DNA from: Hippophae tibetana
Lineage: Eukaryota; Streptophyta; Magnoliopsida; Rosales; Elaeagnaceae
Assembly: GCA_037013495.1 (NCBI GenBank)
Contig: CM072811.1
Coordinates: 16,746,659-16,810,658, forward strand
Length of the DNA stretch: 64,000 nucleotides
Direction: 5' to 3'
Part shown: piece by piece, positions 1 through 11,591 of the stretch
How positions within the stretch are numbered: position 1 is the first letter of the stretch
Layout: every line of letters begins with the position of its first letter
The notes under the pieces: model-generated
Told to the model about the DNA's origin: nothing
The model's database searches: none
Seen by the model: the letters and a program-made list of their open reading frames with translations, nothing else
Made by a program: the position numbers and the translations under genes

Positions 1-279
1 GCATAGATCTACGATTAGGCCTATGTGCTTGCATGGCATCTACGTGGCTTATCCAGTCAACTTCTATGCTTGCATGGCATACACGTGGTAGCTTTTGATT
101 GGTCTTACGTTAAAAATTCATAAAAAATCTCAAAAAAATCCAAAAATATATTTTCACCCCTTTTCACTAGAAAGTTCATATTTTAACATTTTTAATTCCA
201 AAAATACTACTTATTAAATAAAACAATAAAATATTAAAGAGAAAAGTACACTAATGACTCTACTTTCATAGAGTCATCA
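1..279 (-). repeat. E1 3' LTR, truncated by window start
   Basis: Matches 7430-7808 with many substitutions: the paired ACGTGG-containing segments, the AAAAATTCATAAAAAATCT stretch and the terminal TAGAGTCATCA are shared. It ends in CA at 279. Immediately inside lies ACCCCCAAATTC, the complement of a polypurine tract. An ACACGTGG motif lies at 81-88. Confidence 0.75.
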
Positions 280-1629
280 TACCCCCAAATTCAACTCTTT
301 GCATGTCTCAAGTAAAGCCAAGTCTACTAAATAAAATGACATGGGCAATATATTCATATATATATATATATATTAATACATGCATATTTAGTGAAAACTA
401 TCCCCCTCAAAAGTCATACAATTCTATGACATATAGGTTCACATATTCATCAATCAATGTTCCATCAACATAAGGATATGCAAGGTTTTTGACAAATTGA
501 TTCATGTGTGTGTATTGCATATGATATCATCCAAAGCACTAATGAAATCAACATATATGAGCATGCTAATTAATTCAGTTTTAAAACAAGTCTCGTAAGT
601 CTATTTTTCACATCTCTCTATACTAATATAAATATGCACTTAGCTAAATATCAATAAGGACTTTATATGCTTGTAATGTAAGGCTTATGTGGGAGTCGAT
701 AAATGAAGACATTAAAGCTCTTTCTACACCCTAGCTTTATTTTTATTCATTATGCACTTTTTAAGTGTAATGGAGCCTTAAACTTATTTTCAATTTTATT
801 TTATTTTATTTTTCTATAGAGGGATAATTGCGTTGTGAGTTTTACTTCTTATTTTTTTCTTTCTCTTTTTATAGGGTTCATTACACTTCACCTCGTTCTA
901 TAGTATAACACATCATTGCATATTTTTTCTTTTTCATACAAGCTAAAGGTGCAAAGGTAGGTAATGCTTCTTAGTTAGGCATAAAATGTGGCTTAAAGAT
1001 ATGAAAGGTTCTTTGTTAGGCTCAAATGAGTGACTATGGATATTAACAATGGTTAGCTTGAAGACTCAATCAATCCAAATAAAGCCTAAAGAATTTCTCT
1101 TACTAAATACTATTTAGAAGTTTTCCTCAAGGGATGATCAAATAAATTCTAAAACCTGGTAGATCTCATCAACTCGTATAACTAGCTACAAATTTTCTCT
1201 CATTAAGAACACTAAAATCAATCATGAAGATGTGCATAAAAATTTGATCCAATCCAATCAAAACTAGTAAACATATCACATGATTAATGTAAGTATCTTA
1301 ACAAGCATATTATATTCCTTATCCTGGTCATGAAACCAATTTTTATCATTGAGTCTATATGTTTCATATCAAGCATACATACATTTAGTTTCCATATATT
1401 TATCAATTTCTACCTAAATCATGATTAAAAACATCTTAAAAATTAAAAAATACTAAAAAATTAAAAATGCATACTAAATACTAAAGTAGAGAATGAAGTT
1501 CTTTTCCCCAAACTTAAATTGTATATTGTCCCCATTGTGCACATATAAATATGATAAAGTAAATGAAAATAAAGCTCTCTTAATCTTGGTACACCACACA
1601 TGTTGTCTCTTTTAGGAGAACATAAAACG
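280..1629 (-). other. 3' non-coding tract of E1
   Basis: No gene is visible. On the minus strand this is the long non-coding stretch expected between integrase and 3' LTR in Athila-like elements. It begins with the polypurine tract complement at 281-290 and carries a second AAGTTTGGGG-type motif on the minus strand near 1505-1515. An (AT)n run lies at about 354-373. Confidence 0.55.
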
Positions 1630-3507
1630 TGCAAGTATACACGATCACAAGTAATAAAATTTGATAAGTAAAGTATCGTTCCCACGGAGATTTGTCACTA
1701 TAGTTTGTTGAGTACTAAAATTATTTCCCTCTGATTTTATCCAAAACAATCGTTAATTAGAAAAAGTTAACTAAAGAGTTTTATAACAAAATAAAAGAAA
1801 TATAGGATTGTAGTTTTTCTCCAAATTAATCCACTCGAGTCATATTATTTTCTCTTGATTTATATTTTTATAGTACATTTAATTTGTCAACCGAAAACTT
1901 CTAATTTTATCCATACATCTCTTCCAAGCTCCGTATAGACACACCTCGCTAAATTAATTTACTATATTCCTATGAGAATTAAATTCACCAAGATTCATTA
2001 CGTTCTAAGTTCTCAAATGACCACACATACAATTAAGGTATATTCCTATCCTTCATATATACATGTTATTCTATCCATGAGCAATATACAAAAATACATA
2101 TTCTAAGTTTATTTAAGTGCCACAGATCATTTGATAAATTTTCTAATAATCAAAAGCATTAAGCACAAATAGAATAAACAAATCCAACGTCTTATAAATC
2201 TTTCAAAAATAATTAAATCCAAGCTTCATAAATTTAGATAAAATGCAACCCTAGAAAAATTAAATAACTTCATAAATTAAAATTAAAATTACAACAGTTA
2301 AGGAATATTAGATGAAGAACACAAATAAAATTAAAACATCTCGGCTCGTAAATATTTGGCACACGCAGAACACAATAGAAGCTAAAAATGGCTTCTGTGT
2401 GTACCACTGTCCAGAACCCAAACTCTCTAAAAATTCCAAAACTAAAAAACTCCATTTTTTAGCAATAAATGCCCTATTTATAGCTAAAAATACATTTTTT
2501 TAATTACACAGCCACGCGATCGACATTCGATATCGAAATTGTTATTTTAATATACGCGTGAGAGACAAAACAGAGGGCGTTGTTTCTGATATTTTTTTAA
2601 TTCAAACAGCATGCCACATGTCAGCGTCTGATTCTCTGAAGGAATAGTGGGACACGTGGTAGCATCTCATAGGGTGCCAAGAACAGGCGCATGAGGAATT
2701 TTCGCACGGGATAAGCGGCGTCGAGAGGTAGGGGACAGTTGCTGGAACGCGTGTGTGATTCTACGTTTTTGCGTTCACCGAAACGTGTCACGCGTCAACT
2801 CTTGATTGGCTACAAGGAATGGTAGGACACGTGGCAACTTTCAATTAGTGGAATAAACGGGCATATGTGATTGCGCTGTAGTAAATCATGGCTTTTTGGT
2901 AGGTGCGTAAATACATGTGGGTCCCACCCTACACGCCGACTTGCGCGGTAGGTGGGCCTCACACGGGTACCGAGCAGCATGCAAGCATAACTTGCGTCTA
3001 ATCGCTTTGTTCAGGTGTGAATGACGCGCGCTCATATTTACCGTTGCTTTTCTGATTTGACGGTTCACATGGGGCGCGTGGATAATGGCGTGTGGACTTC
3101 TTCTCTCCTGCGCAAAAAAATAAAATTTTCTTAATTGCATTTTAGTCCTCCAATTTAATTCAAATTGAATTTTTTACTTTCTTTAATTACAATTAAGCCC
3201 TTTTCTAATTTAAATTAAATTTTAAACTTTTAATAATTAAAATTAAGCCTGATTTTAATTCAAATTATATTTTAGACTTTTAACAATTGCAATTAAACAC
3301 TCTTTCATTTTAAATTATATTTTTAGACATAAATTTGCAATTAAGTACGTTTTTTATTCAAATTTTTTAATTTTCTTAAAAATATATTCCTTAACAAATA
3401 AACAGTAATTATTAATTTATTTAACTAAAATTAACTAAAAATGTCAAGAAACTAGCAATTATAATTAATAAAATAGATGAAAATAACTATATAAAATACA
3501 GTTATCA
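1630..3507 (-). repeat. Athila-type LTR of a different family, apparently solo
   Basis: Starts TGCAAGTATACACGATCACA and ends CAGTTATCA, giving TG...CA ends. The start resembles the E1 5' LTR start at 6378 (TGCAAGTATACGTATCACA), but the body does not match it closely, so this is a related but distinct family. It interrupts the E1 remnant just after the integrase C-terminal fragment. No matching 5-bp flank is visible (AAACG before, ATGGT after), so the boundaries or insertion history are uncertain. Two ACACGTGG boxes lie at 2652-2659 and 2827-2834 inside a duplicated segment about 175 bp apart. Confidence 0.6.
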
Positions 3508-3815
3508 ATGGTCATATAAAATCCTAAGGTACATCCATTTGTGTCCATTTACTTTTGAGTTTGTCCGAAAATAGTTTGAGTCTTAATTTATTCAATAATA
3601 CTTTATGTTTCGGTTTAAAAAATATGGACCTTAATTCTCTAATCATGCCATAATTTTTTTTTCTTTTTTTACTTTTTGGTATTTTATATGCACTCCACCA
3701 TAGCTCATCTAATTTATGTATTTTCAGCATCTTTTTCACCTTTCTATTGAACTCTTTTTCTTGCCCACTTGATTAGGGATGGTAGGATAAATGTGTGTGG
3801 TCTATCCATGGTGAC
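3508..3815 (-). pseudogene. integrase C-terminal remnant of E1
   Basis: On the minus strand the reading contains a YHP...SGQ...NR-like string, followed by KHKVLLNKLRLKLFSDKLKSKW (3524-3739). This resembles the integrase end of Athila pol, where a RLKLFPGKL-RW motif precedes the element 3' region. The preceding DDE core is absent. The fragment stops where the LTR at 1630-3507 begins. It lies directly next to the protease region, which shows that about 2 kb of pol has been lost. Non-functional. Confidence 0.6.
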
Positions 3816-3849
3816 ACTTTAATTGATGGTTTGAGGTTATATTCTATCT

Positions 3850-4540
3850 CAAAATTCTCCATAATCGCATTAGGTATACACATGTGAGGTATAGCCTCCA
3901 AATAGTTCACACAATCAACAATATCAATCATAGATTCCATACTTTCAAAATTAAAAAAAAATTAGTTGTTTTTTGGTGAGTTTACTTCATTATCCATAAC
4001 AAAATGTGTAATAGTCTCAAGTGTGGGTGACTCAACAAATTATTTTATGTTATCCTCACAATCAGTAACATTTATCTTAAAACATTCAGTAGCATTATCA
4101 ATATCAATGGGTTCAGATGCTTTAAAAACTTTAAATATCACTTTTTTATCTTGTACTCTCATTGCAAATTCACTCTTTTGTACATCAATGAGTGCTTTTC
4201 AAGGTACTAAGAATGGAAGAACAAGTATGATAGGAATGTTACGGTCCTCTTCTATGTCTAGTATAATGAAATCCACTGGAATGATGAACTTTTCTGCTTT
4301 TACTAGCACATCTTCTACCATACCCTCAGGTCTCTTAATTTATCTATCTTCCATTTGTAATGTTATTGAAGTGGGTTTGGCTCTACCAACCCCCAATCTT
4401 TTGAAAATCTATAATGGCATAAGGTTAATGCTAGAACCAAAGTCACATGGTGCCTTGTCAAAGTGGATGTTCCCAATAGTGCAAGGGATGTCAAAACTAC
4501 CTAGATCTTTCATTTTTTGGGTAGTTTTCTAGCAAGGACA
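3850..4540 (-). pseudogene. Athila-type aspartic protease region of E1
   Basis: The minus-strand translation carries the segment typical of the retropepsin region of this lineage: a VLVKAEKFIIPVDFIILDIE-like strand, an ILVLPFLV stretch (family: ILGRPFL) and ALIDVQKSEFAMRVQ. The stretch is broken by stops. It lies downstream of gag in the expected order. It would process the element polyprotein in an intact copy; here it is decayed. Confidence 0.65.
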
Positions 4541-4987
4541 ACACTACAAACTTTAATTAAGGTTATTGTTTCATTATCTCTAAGCCTCATTTTCTTAGAC
4601 AATATGCCCTTTAGAAATTTGGCATAAAAAAGAGTTTATTCAAGTGCATCTGCAAATGATATTTTTATATGTAGCTTCTTAAAGACTTCCAGTAATTTTG
4701 AAAACTACATAACTAACTTTTACTTTTGTAGTCTTTGAGGGAAAAGAATAGTTGGTTTGTAAAGGTTTCTCTTTTTCTGCTAAATTATTTCCTTTATATT
4801 ACTCTTTTTATCTATTAATTTATGGCTCTCTTTATTCACTAATTCCTCATCATCCTTTTTAGTCTCATCTTCCTCCTCTATAGTTTTACCACTCCTCTAT
4901 AGTTTTACCACTCCTCAAGGCTATAACAATGCAATTATCTTTACCTTCTCTTCTTAGGTTTATAATTGTGTCACTTCGAAGGTAACC

Positions 4988-6240
4988 TTAAGGTTTTCGA
5001 CTTATGGACTGAGCAAGTTTCCCCATTTTGTTCTCTAAATTCTGAATTGAAGCCTCTTGAGTTAACACTTTTGCATTTACTGATTGGATGAAGTCTTTCA
5101 TCATCTCCATTAAAAGCATTTTTATTGTCCTCAATAGGTGGCTTCTTCTCTTGGGCTTGTAATTTTTGTGATTGTTGAAATCCAGATGGTGGAAGTGATT
5201 GAGAGTTGAATTGATTATCACCCTAATTGTTGTTATTCCAAGAGAAATTAGGATGTTATCTCCATCCCGGGTTATATGTATTTGAGTATGGATTATTGTT
5301 TCGGTTCATATTACCCACATAGAATTCTGACAATTATCAAACAAATGGGCTCCTCCACAAAACACATAAGACACCCCAAAATCTAAGACTTAGTTTATAC
5401 TTATTGGCAAGTTTTTAGTCTTCAAAAGATTCACCAAAGATTAAGGTATGAGTTCCATGACATAATTTACCTCATGCATTCCAAATAATCTTAATATGGC
5501 TGTCATTCTATCCATTAGCCATTGATAATTATTGCTATACATTTTTTCAAGTAAATCATAAGCTTGATTGTAAGATTTGGCTAGCAGAACTCCATTAGCA
5601 GATGCATCAACAATGGATCTTGTTTGAGCATTGAGACCATTGTAGAAAGTCTCCATTTGGATCCAATGAGGGATACCATGATGAGGATACTTTCTTAACA
5701 ACTCTTTGAATCTTTCTCATGCTTTATATAAAGATTATCCCTCATATTATTGGTAGGAGGTCATTTCATTCCTAAGTTTGGCATTCTTTGTTGGTGAATA
5801 TTTCATCAAGAATTTCTCCACCAAATCATTCCAAGTTGTAATGGAATTAAGTGGAAAAGAGTTTATCCAAGCTCGAGCACGGTCTCACAAAGAGAAAGGG
5901 AACAATCTAAGCCTAAATGTCATCTCGATCACACCACTGAATTTAAATGAATCCCTAACTTCAATAAACAATTTGGAGATATAGATAAGGATCCTCTTTT
6001 GGTAATCCACTGAATTGTCTAACTATTTGTAGCATTTGAAATATTACTGGCTTTAATTAGTTCAAGCTAATTAGCTTGAATGTTTGACCTTGTGATACTT
6101 GGATTCAAACTTTAAAATGTTGGTATTGCATATTCATTTATAGCTCTATCCACATCATCTATTAAAGGTATCTGATTGATCAAATTTAGCTTATTATTGT
6201 TTATTTCTAATGAATTAGTCATTTCTTTCACTTGGGTGAC
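4988..6240 (-). pseudogene. Athila-type gag remnant of E1
   Basis: Reading the minus strand, an N-terminal IQAN-type segment near 6080 is followed by PHHGIPHWIQMETFYNGLNA and a YSNNYQW end (5441-5701), the conserved gag core of this lineage. A coiled stretch with ENKMGKLAQ follows at 4988-5221. Several stops and frame changes separate the pieces. Gag would form the virus-like particle. The copy is dead. Confidence 0.7.
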
Positions 6241-6377
6241 AACTTCTTATTTTCTTATTGACCTCAAAGTATGCTCAATTTTAGGATCATATTAAATAAA
6301 TAATTAAATAAATAAATCAAAATTATGACAAATAAATAACTAAAATAAATAAATCAATAAGTAAATAAAAATGAATA

Positions 6378-7808
6378 TGCAAGTATACGTATCACAACAA
6401 ATAATATAATGATAAGATAATATCGCCCTCACAGATATTATGTTATTAGAAACTAATGTTTAAAACAAAAAAATAAAAATTAGTTTTTTTGTGTTTTTAG
6501 GTTTTAAGGAAGCAAAAGTAAAAGACCCAAAAATAAATAGCAAAACTTAATTACCTCATATTTGGAAACTAAGAAGATATTACAAATACTTAATCTTCTA
6601 ATTTTCTAAACATGTGAATCACTAAAATCTCTCAACATAATTATCAATTAATTACATGATCAATTCAATCTAACCTACCATGTATTCCTCTCTCAAGTAA
6701 ACTACACATCATTTAGTAATTAACCTAATCACACTCTCATATCAATTAAATTGCATAATGCTTATTAAGTTCATTAATTATGAATCACATGCATAAGAAT
6801 TATACATCTCTTCTTATAAACTATGCATGTTATTTAATCAAGACAAAAAATTAAATAATTCTTTCAAATTTATTTAATTATCTCTATATATTAATTGTTA
6901 GTCAAATAATTAATAGCATAAAAATCAGATTAAATCATATAATTAAATTAAATTCATAATTGGGGTAAAATATTAGATTATCACATGTTGAAAATTGAAT
7001 TCATAAGACCCTAGATTAATAAATTAACTAGATATAATTTTGTTCATAAATGCTCATATTTTTCATAAATTGATAAAAAAAAAATACAATGAATCTCTTG
7101 AGCTGTAATATCAATCTTCTCTTGAATCTCCACAAAATTGTATCTTTTTTTTTGAATTTTTCTATGTTTTTCTCTCTTCTAAGCTCCAAAAACTGATAAA
7201 AATTATGTTAACTTTAGCTCATTAGGACTTATGGGACAATTAGGGGGTTAAATATAGCTCAGGTGGAATATGAACCGTTAAATTAGCTTCATACCATGAG
7301 CTAAGATGAAAAAATAAAAAATAAACAACGCCATCCAATAGGAACGCAACACATGGCATGCAATATTCATTGGAAGAATGAGAGTGTGATGTGTGGTACT
7401 CAATGACTAGTCCGTTCAACGAAAGCTGAATCAGTGCCACATGTCACAACTTTATTTGGGAACAAAGTCAGAATGAACGTCGTGCTAACATGTGGCATAG
7501 TTCTATATCACACTACACATGCGACAATCTGCGATTGGGCCTCTCTACTTGAGTGGCATCTAGGTGGCTTACTCAATCATCTCCTATACTTACGTGGCAT
7601 ACATGTGTCAGTTTCTGATTTGTCTTACAATAAAAATTCATAAAAAATCTATAAAATTTTTAAACAAATCCCAAAAAATTCTAAAAATTATATTTTTACC
7701 CCTTTCACGAGAAAATGTCATATTTTAATATTTGTAACCCTAAAAATATTATTTATTTATTAAAACAAATAAATTTTTGGGAAAAAAATGCACTCCATAG
7801 AGTCATCA
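6378..7808 (-). repeat. E1 5' LTR
   Basis: Runs from TGCAAGTATACG to AGAGTCATCA, about 1.43 kb, TG...CA. Its distal part pairs with 1-279. No primer-binding-site complement is recognisable in the AT-rich DNA just inside it (6290-6377), unlike G4. The 5 bp beyond its outer end are GTGTA; the partner flank lies outside the window. Confidence 0.7.
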
Positions 7809-7989
7809 GTGTACCATGCCGTCAGCCTTGTTTTCCATCACAAGACAAAAACTCCATTTCAAGCTTTAGCAAAGACAGGTTTCTTTCTCCCGAGCATACA
7901 GGCCCAAACTGGTGGAGTGTTTTTCTTTCGCATTTCATACAGAAAGAGTGCTCTTGATTTGGGCATCAAGGTAAGAAGTTAAAGCTTAA

Positions 7990-8690
7990 AATCACTACCA
8001 AACTGTGACAGTTTTGTTGATAATTTTGTTGTTCCAAGCTCTATTATTTTTTCTGATTTAAACTGACATTTCTATTTGAAACTATGGTAATTTATCTGCT
8101 AAAATTGTTATAATTTCAATTTGAAGCTGGGATAAATTTTTGGGCAAAACTGATATAGTTTTTGGGTAGGAACTATTATAAAAATTTTGGTATTTTGGGG
8201 GCTTCTGCTGAGAAAACTTTTGGGTTTAAACCAGGCTCCTTTTTTTCTCTTTTCTTTTTTTGTTTCAGTTGTGTCCAAAAAACTATGGCATTTTCACTAT
8301 CAAAAATGTGACAATTTTCAATTAAAAAACTATTCTAAAATTTCTAGTTAATATCTATGGAATTTTCAGGTTTAAACTATGCTAATTTTTCTGGTTTCCT
8401 GTGATAAAACTATATTCATTTTCTGGTCCAAATATGTCATATTTCCATCATCAAAACTGTGATAATTTTTAGCTAAAAAACTGTGACAATTTAAGGTAAA
8501 ATCTGTGACAAATTTCTTGTATAGATTTGAGTTCATTTTCAGGTTCACTTCTATTATATTTTATGATTAATAAACTGTGATAATACTTTCGTCAAATATA
8601 TGCTAATTTTTAGCACAAAACTGTTGCAGTTCCTTGTTCGAAACTGTGCCAAATTTCAGGTTCAACTTATCATCTTTTTCAGGTTAAGCT
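7990..8690. repeat. degenerate array of an AAACTGTGACAATTTT-like motif
   Basis: About 700 bp of T-rich DNA in which variants of AAACTGTGACAATTTT recur at irregular spacing of roughly 30-40 bp, for example near 7993, 8435, 8467, 8489, 8570 and 8640. Strong decay prevents an exact unit. It lies directly before the plant-transposon-protein ORF, so it may be untranslated or spacer sequence of that element. Confidence 0.45.
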
Positions 8691-9248
8691 GTGAGTATAC
8701 AATTTCTACAATTTTTGAATTTTCCGGTTGGATTAGTAAAAATGGGAAGAACAAAAGCATAGCTACAAAGGCCACAACAGCAAGGAAATTCATCATTGAA
8801 TCAGCAAGTGAAAAATATGATGACGTTATTAGCAAAAAAAATTTATGTGCTAAAAAAATGTTCATTTTTACAGCTGGAGAAAATGCACGGTTACCCAATT
8901 ATATGCACAAAATTATTGAAAGAAATAATTAGTTTGAATTTACTAAACAACCACAACATGCCATGGTACCAATGGTTCACGAATTTTACGCAAACTTTCT
9001 CGATGATGACAAAGAATATGTATTGGTATGTGGAGTTGAGGTCTCTCTTGGGGAGGTCGACATCAATAACATCTTCAACTTAGAAACTAATGAAGATAGT
9101 TATTGTGGATATATTCGATCTCTGGATGAATATGGTTAGGAAGCGATGCTGTTAAAGGTTTGTGAACTTAGAATATGGGACAAATCACCTTAAGAAGCCT
9201 TCACAATCGATAGAATAGAGTTGCTACCAGCAGCAAAAATTTGGTATC
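8600..9248 (+). pseudogene. plant transposon protein ORF, 5' part (element G2)
   Basis: In one frame (8600 onward, in-frame stops near 8930, 9137 and 9192) the translation contains MVPMVHEFYANFLDDDKEYV, VCGVEVSLGEVDINNIFNL and a C-terminal AAKIWY. This pattern fits the 'putative plant transposon protein' domain found in gypsy-type elements, whose function is unknown. The frame stops at copia C1, whose removal at the GTATC duplication lets the protein continue as KIWYHSLKTRLI. The other piece is at 14327-14660. A polypurine-like tract further on (15133-15156) suggests this is the ORF between pol and the 3' LTR. Confidence 0.6.
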
Positions 9249-9676
9249 TGTTGGAAAAGACCAATTGTTGGGAAAATCGGATATATTTTCCCTATTCAAA
9301 TAGTTACTATTCACTTATGATTTAAATAAATAGAACTCAAACTAAAATAAACTAAAACAAATATTGAAACAGAAATACTAAAGCAGAAAAATAATAACAC
9401 CAGAAATTTAACGAGGTTCGGTATAAATGTTACCTAGGTCCTCGGGCGTCGTTGACCACTTTCACTATCTCCAAATGGATGAACTCCAAAATTATAACTA
9501 ATTGGGCAAAATTGAGCTAATCAATTACCCTTACAAAAGAGAGTAAGATTTACAAATTTTTGGATGTTTACAAATGGTGAAGGAGGGCTTTATTTATAGC
9601 CCTAAATCCAACACCCATCTCCATTCCTAACCAATGTGAGACTTTTCTAATTTGCTCACTCAGAAGCTATATAACA
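9249..9676 (-). repeat. C1 3' LTR with 17-bp tip duplication
   Basis: The body at 9266-9676 matches 13880-14326 with roughly 20 differences by eye, and lacks 36 bp present in the other LTR. That loss is bounded by short CTAA repeats. Outside the canonical tip, 9249-9265 (TGTTGGAAAAGACCAAT) looks like a diverged copy of the first 17 bp of the LTR. It must belong to the insertion because the target duplication lies outside it. Confidence 0.8.
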
Positions 9677-9748
9677 AATCTCCACCTTAGCGACTTAGTG
9701 ATTTTAAATGATTTCTTCAATTACTAGATCAGCAATGCCAGTGCCAAT

Positions 9749-10519
9749 TCAGATTTGCAGGATGTTAATCAAGTCCAGACAATGTTTGAACTTGATTGTT
9801 GTTACCACCTTGGTCATCATATCTGCGGGATTCTCTGTCGTACTAATCTTCTGAACTAGTACTCCACCTTCTTCAATAATCTCTCGCACAAAATGATAAT
9901 GAACGTCAATGTGCTTTGTATGTGCATGGTAGACTTGGTTCTTTGCTAAATGAATAGCATTCTGACTATCACAAAACACCATAATATGTTTTTGACCAAC
10001 TCCCAAGTCTTCAAGCAAACCTCGTAACCAAATAGCTTCCTTCACAGCCTCTGTAACTGTCATATACTCTGCCTCTGTAGTAGACAAAGTAACTGTGGAC
10101 TGCAAGGTAGACTTCTAACTAACTGGTGCTCTAGCAAGAGTAAACACATAACCAGTAGTTGACCTACGCTTATCTAAATCTCTTGCATAGTCGGAATCAC
10201 AATATCCGACTACACATTGACCAATGGTATTATCCGGCTAAAATACTAAACCAACATCTACAGTATTTATAATATACCATAGAATCCATTTCACAGCCAA
10301 CCAATGTCCTTTACCAGGATCATGCATGTACCTGCTTACAGCACCAACTGCATATGAAATGTCAGGTCTTGTACACACCATTGCATACATCAAACTACCA
10401 ACTGCATTTGCATATGGTACCTTTGCCATATATTCTCGTTCTGCATCATTCTTAGGAGATAATTGAGCACTAAGCTTGAATTGAGGAACTAGCGGAGTAC
10501 TTACAAGTTGTCTATTCAT
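9749..10519 (-). pseudogene. C1 copia RNase H region
   Basis: The 10238-10519 reading contains SLMYAMVCTRPDISYAVGAVSRY, the conserved segment after copia RT. The 9749-10105 reading carries STTEAEYM, the acidic motif of copia RNase H, then NPADMMTK near the end. RNase H removes the RNA strand during cDNA synthesis. A frame break separates the two parts, with a stop near 10117-10239. Confidence 0.85.
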
Positions 10520-11354
10520 TCATACCAAAACGTTGTAGTATCCGCTTCAAATATTGACTCTGGGTCAAACTAAGCTTCCTCTTCTTCCTGTCTCTGCTTA
10601 TCTCCATACTGAGAATTTTATTGCCTTCTCCCAAATCTTTCATCTCAAACTCCTGACTTAGTTGAGCCTTCAACTTCTCAATTTCTGTTTGGCTCTTGGA
10701 TGCAATCAACATATCATCGATGTACAATAGGAGATAGATGAAAGACTCATTTTGTAGCTTGCGAAAATACACACAATGATCATGTGTGCTTCTGGTGTAC
10801 TTCTGCTACAACATAAACTGATCAAATCATTTGTACCACTACCTTGGAGATTGCTTCAATCCATACAATGATTTGTTCAGCTTACAAACCCAATTCTCTT
10901 TACCAGCAACATTAAACCCTTCTGGCTGAGACATATAGATTTCCTCTTCTAAGTCACCGTGTAGAAATGTGGTTTTCATATCAAGTTGAACTAGTTCCAA
11001 ATCGAACTGTGCTACCAAGGCCAACAAAATTCTAATGGAGGAATGTTTTACAACTAGAGAAAATACCTCATTATAATCAATTCCCTCCTTCTGAGCGTAG
11101 CTCTTAACCACCAACCTTGCCTTGTAACGAATAACATCTTTGTTAGGAAATCCATCTTTCTTTGCATAAACCCATTTGCATCCAATTGCCTTCTTGCCCT
11201 TAGGTAGTTGTGTCAACTTCCATGTTTTATTCTTCTGAAGGGACAAAAGTTCTTCATCCATGGCTTCCTTCCATCTTTCAACTTCAGGGCTTCTGATTGC
11301 TTCTTTATATATGGAAGGAACATCATCATGCATAACTGAAAGTGCACAGGCCAC
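10512..11354 (-). pseudogene. C1 copia reverse transcriptase
   Basis: The N-terminal part (10839-11354) has AMDEELLSLQKNKTWKL, GCKWVYAKK and the VQLDMKTTFLHGDLEEEIYM block, where the family usually has VKTAFLHG. It ends at KSLYGLKQSPR. The next part (10512-10772) has LLYIDDMLIA, the YxDD catalytic motif. The two are separated by frame-breaking changes between 10772 and 10839. Otherwise the full palm region is recognisable. Confidence 0.85.
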
Positions 11355-11591
11355 TGTATTCTTAAACTGATCAGGTAGGTCTTCAAAATCCTTGTATCGA
11401 GCAGGTACCTTGACATTTTTTCGTCGTGGCCTATCAACTGCAGTTTCTTCTTGTTATTGTGGAGGTTCTTGGGTTAAAACCTCTTCATCTTATTCATCAT
11501 CTGTCAATGGAGGATTAACTTCTGTCTTATCTTCACTAACTGGATTAACAATTTTGCTTTCAAACTCCACATGTTTCGGAGTTTGCTCCAC

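Larger units (their letters stand above)
1..7808 (-). mobile_element. Athila-type Ty3/gypsy element E1, internally deleted
   Basis: Read on the minus strand, this is an LTR retrotransposon: 5' LTR at 6378-7808, gag and protease remnants at about 3850-6240, an integrase C-terminal remnant at about 3520-3815, a long 3' non-coding tract, a polypurine tract at about 281-290 and a 3' LTR cut off by the window start. Gag and protease motifs resemble the Athila lineage. The two LTRs share their outer end (TGATGACTCTATG on the minus strand) and the repeated GCATGGCAT...ACGTGG segment. Reverse transcriptase, RNase H and the integrase core are missing. A second, different Athila-type LTR (1630-3507) lies inside it. 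The other flank, and so any target duplication, is outside the window. Confidence 0.75.

Noticed and set aside
2886..3140. 84-codon frame rich in Arg, His and Pro
   Set aside because: It lies within the more GC-rich part of an LTR. Composition explains it and no homology is apparent.
3966..4532. 188-codon plus-strand frame
   Set aside because: It is the antisense shadow of the E1 protease remnant, which gives recognisable protein on the minus strand.
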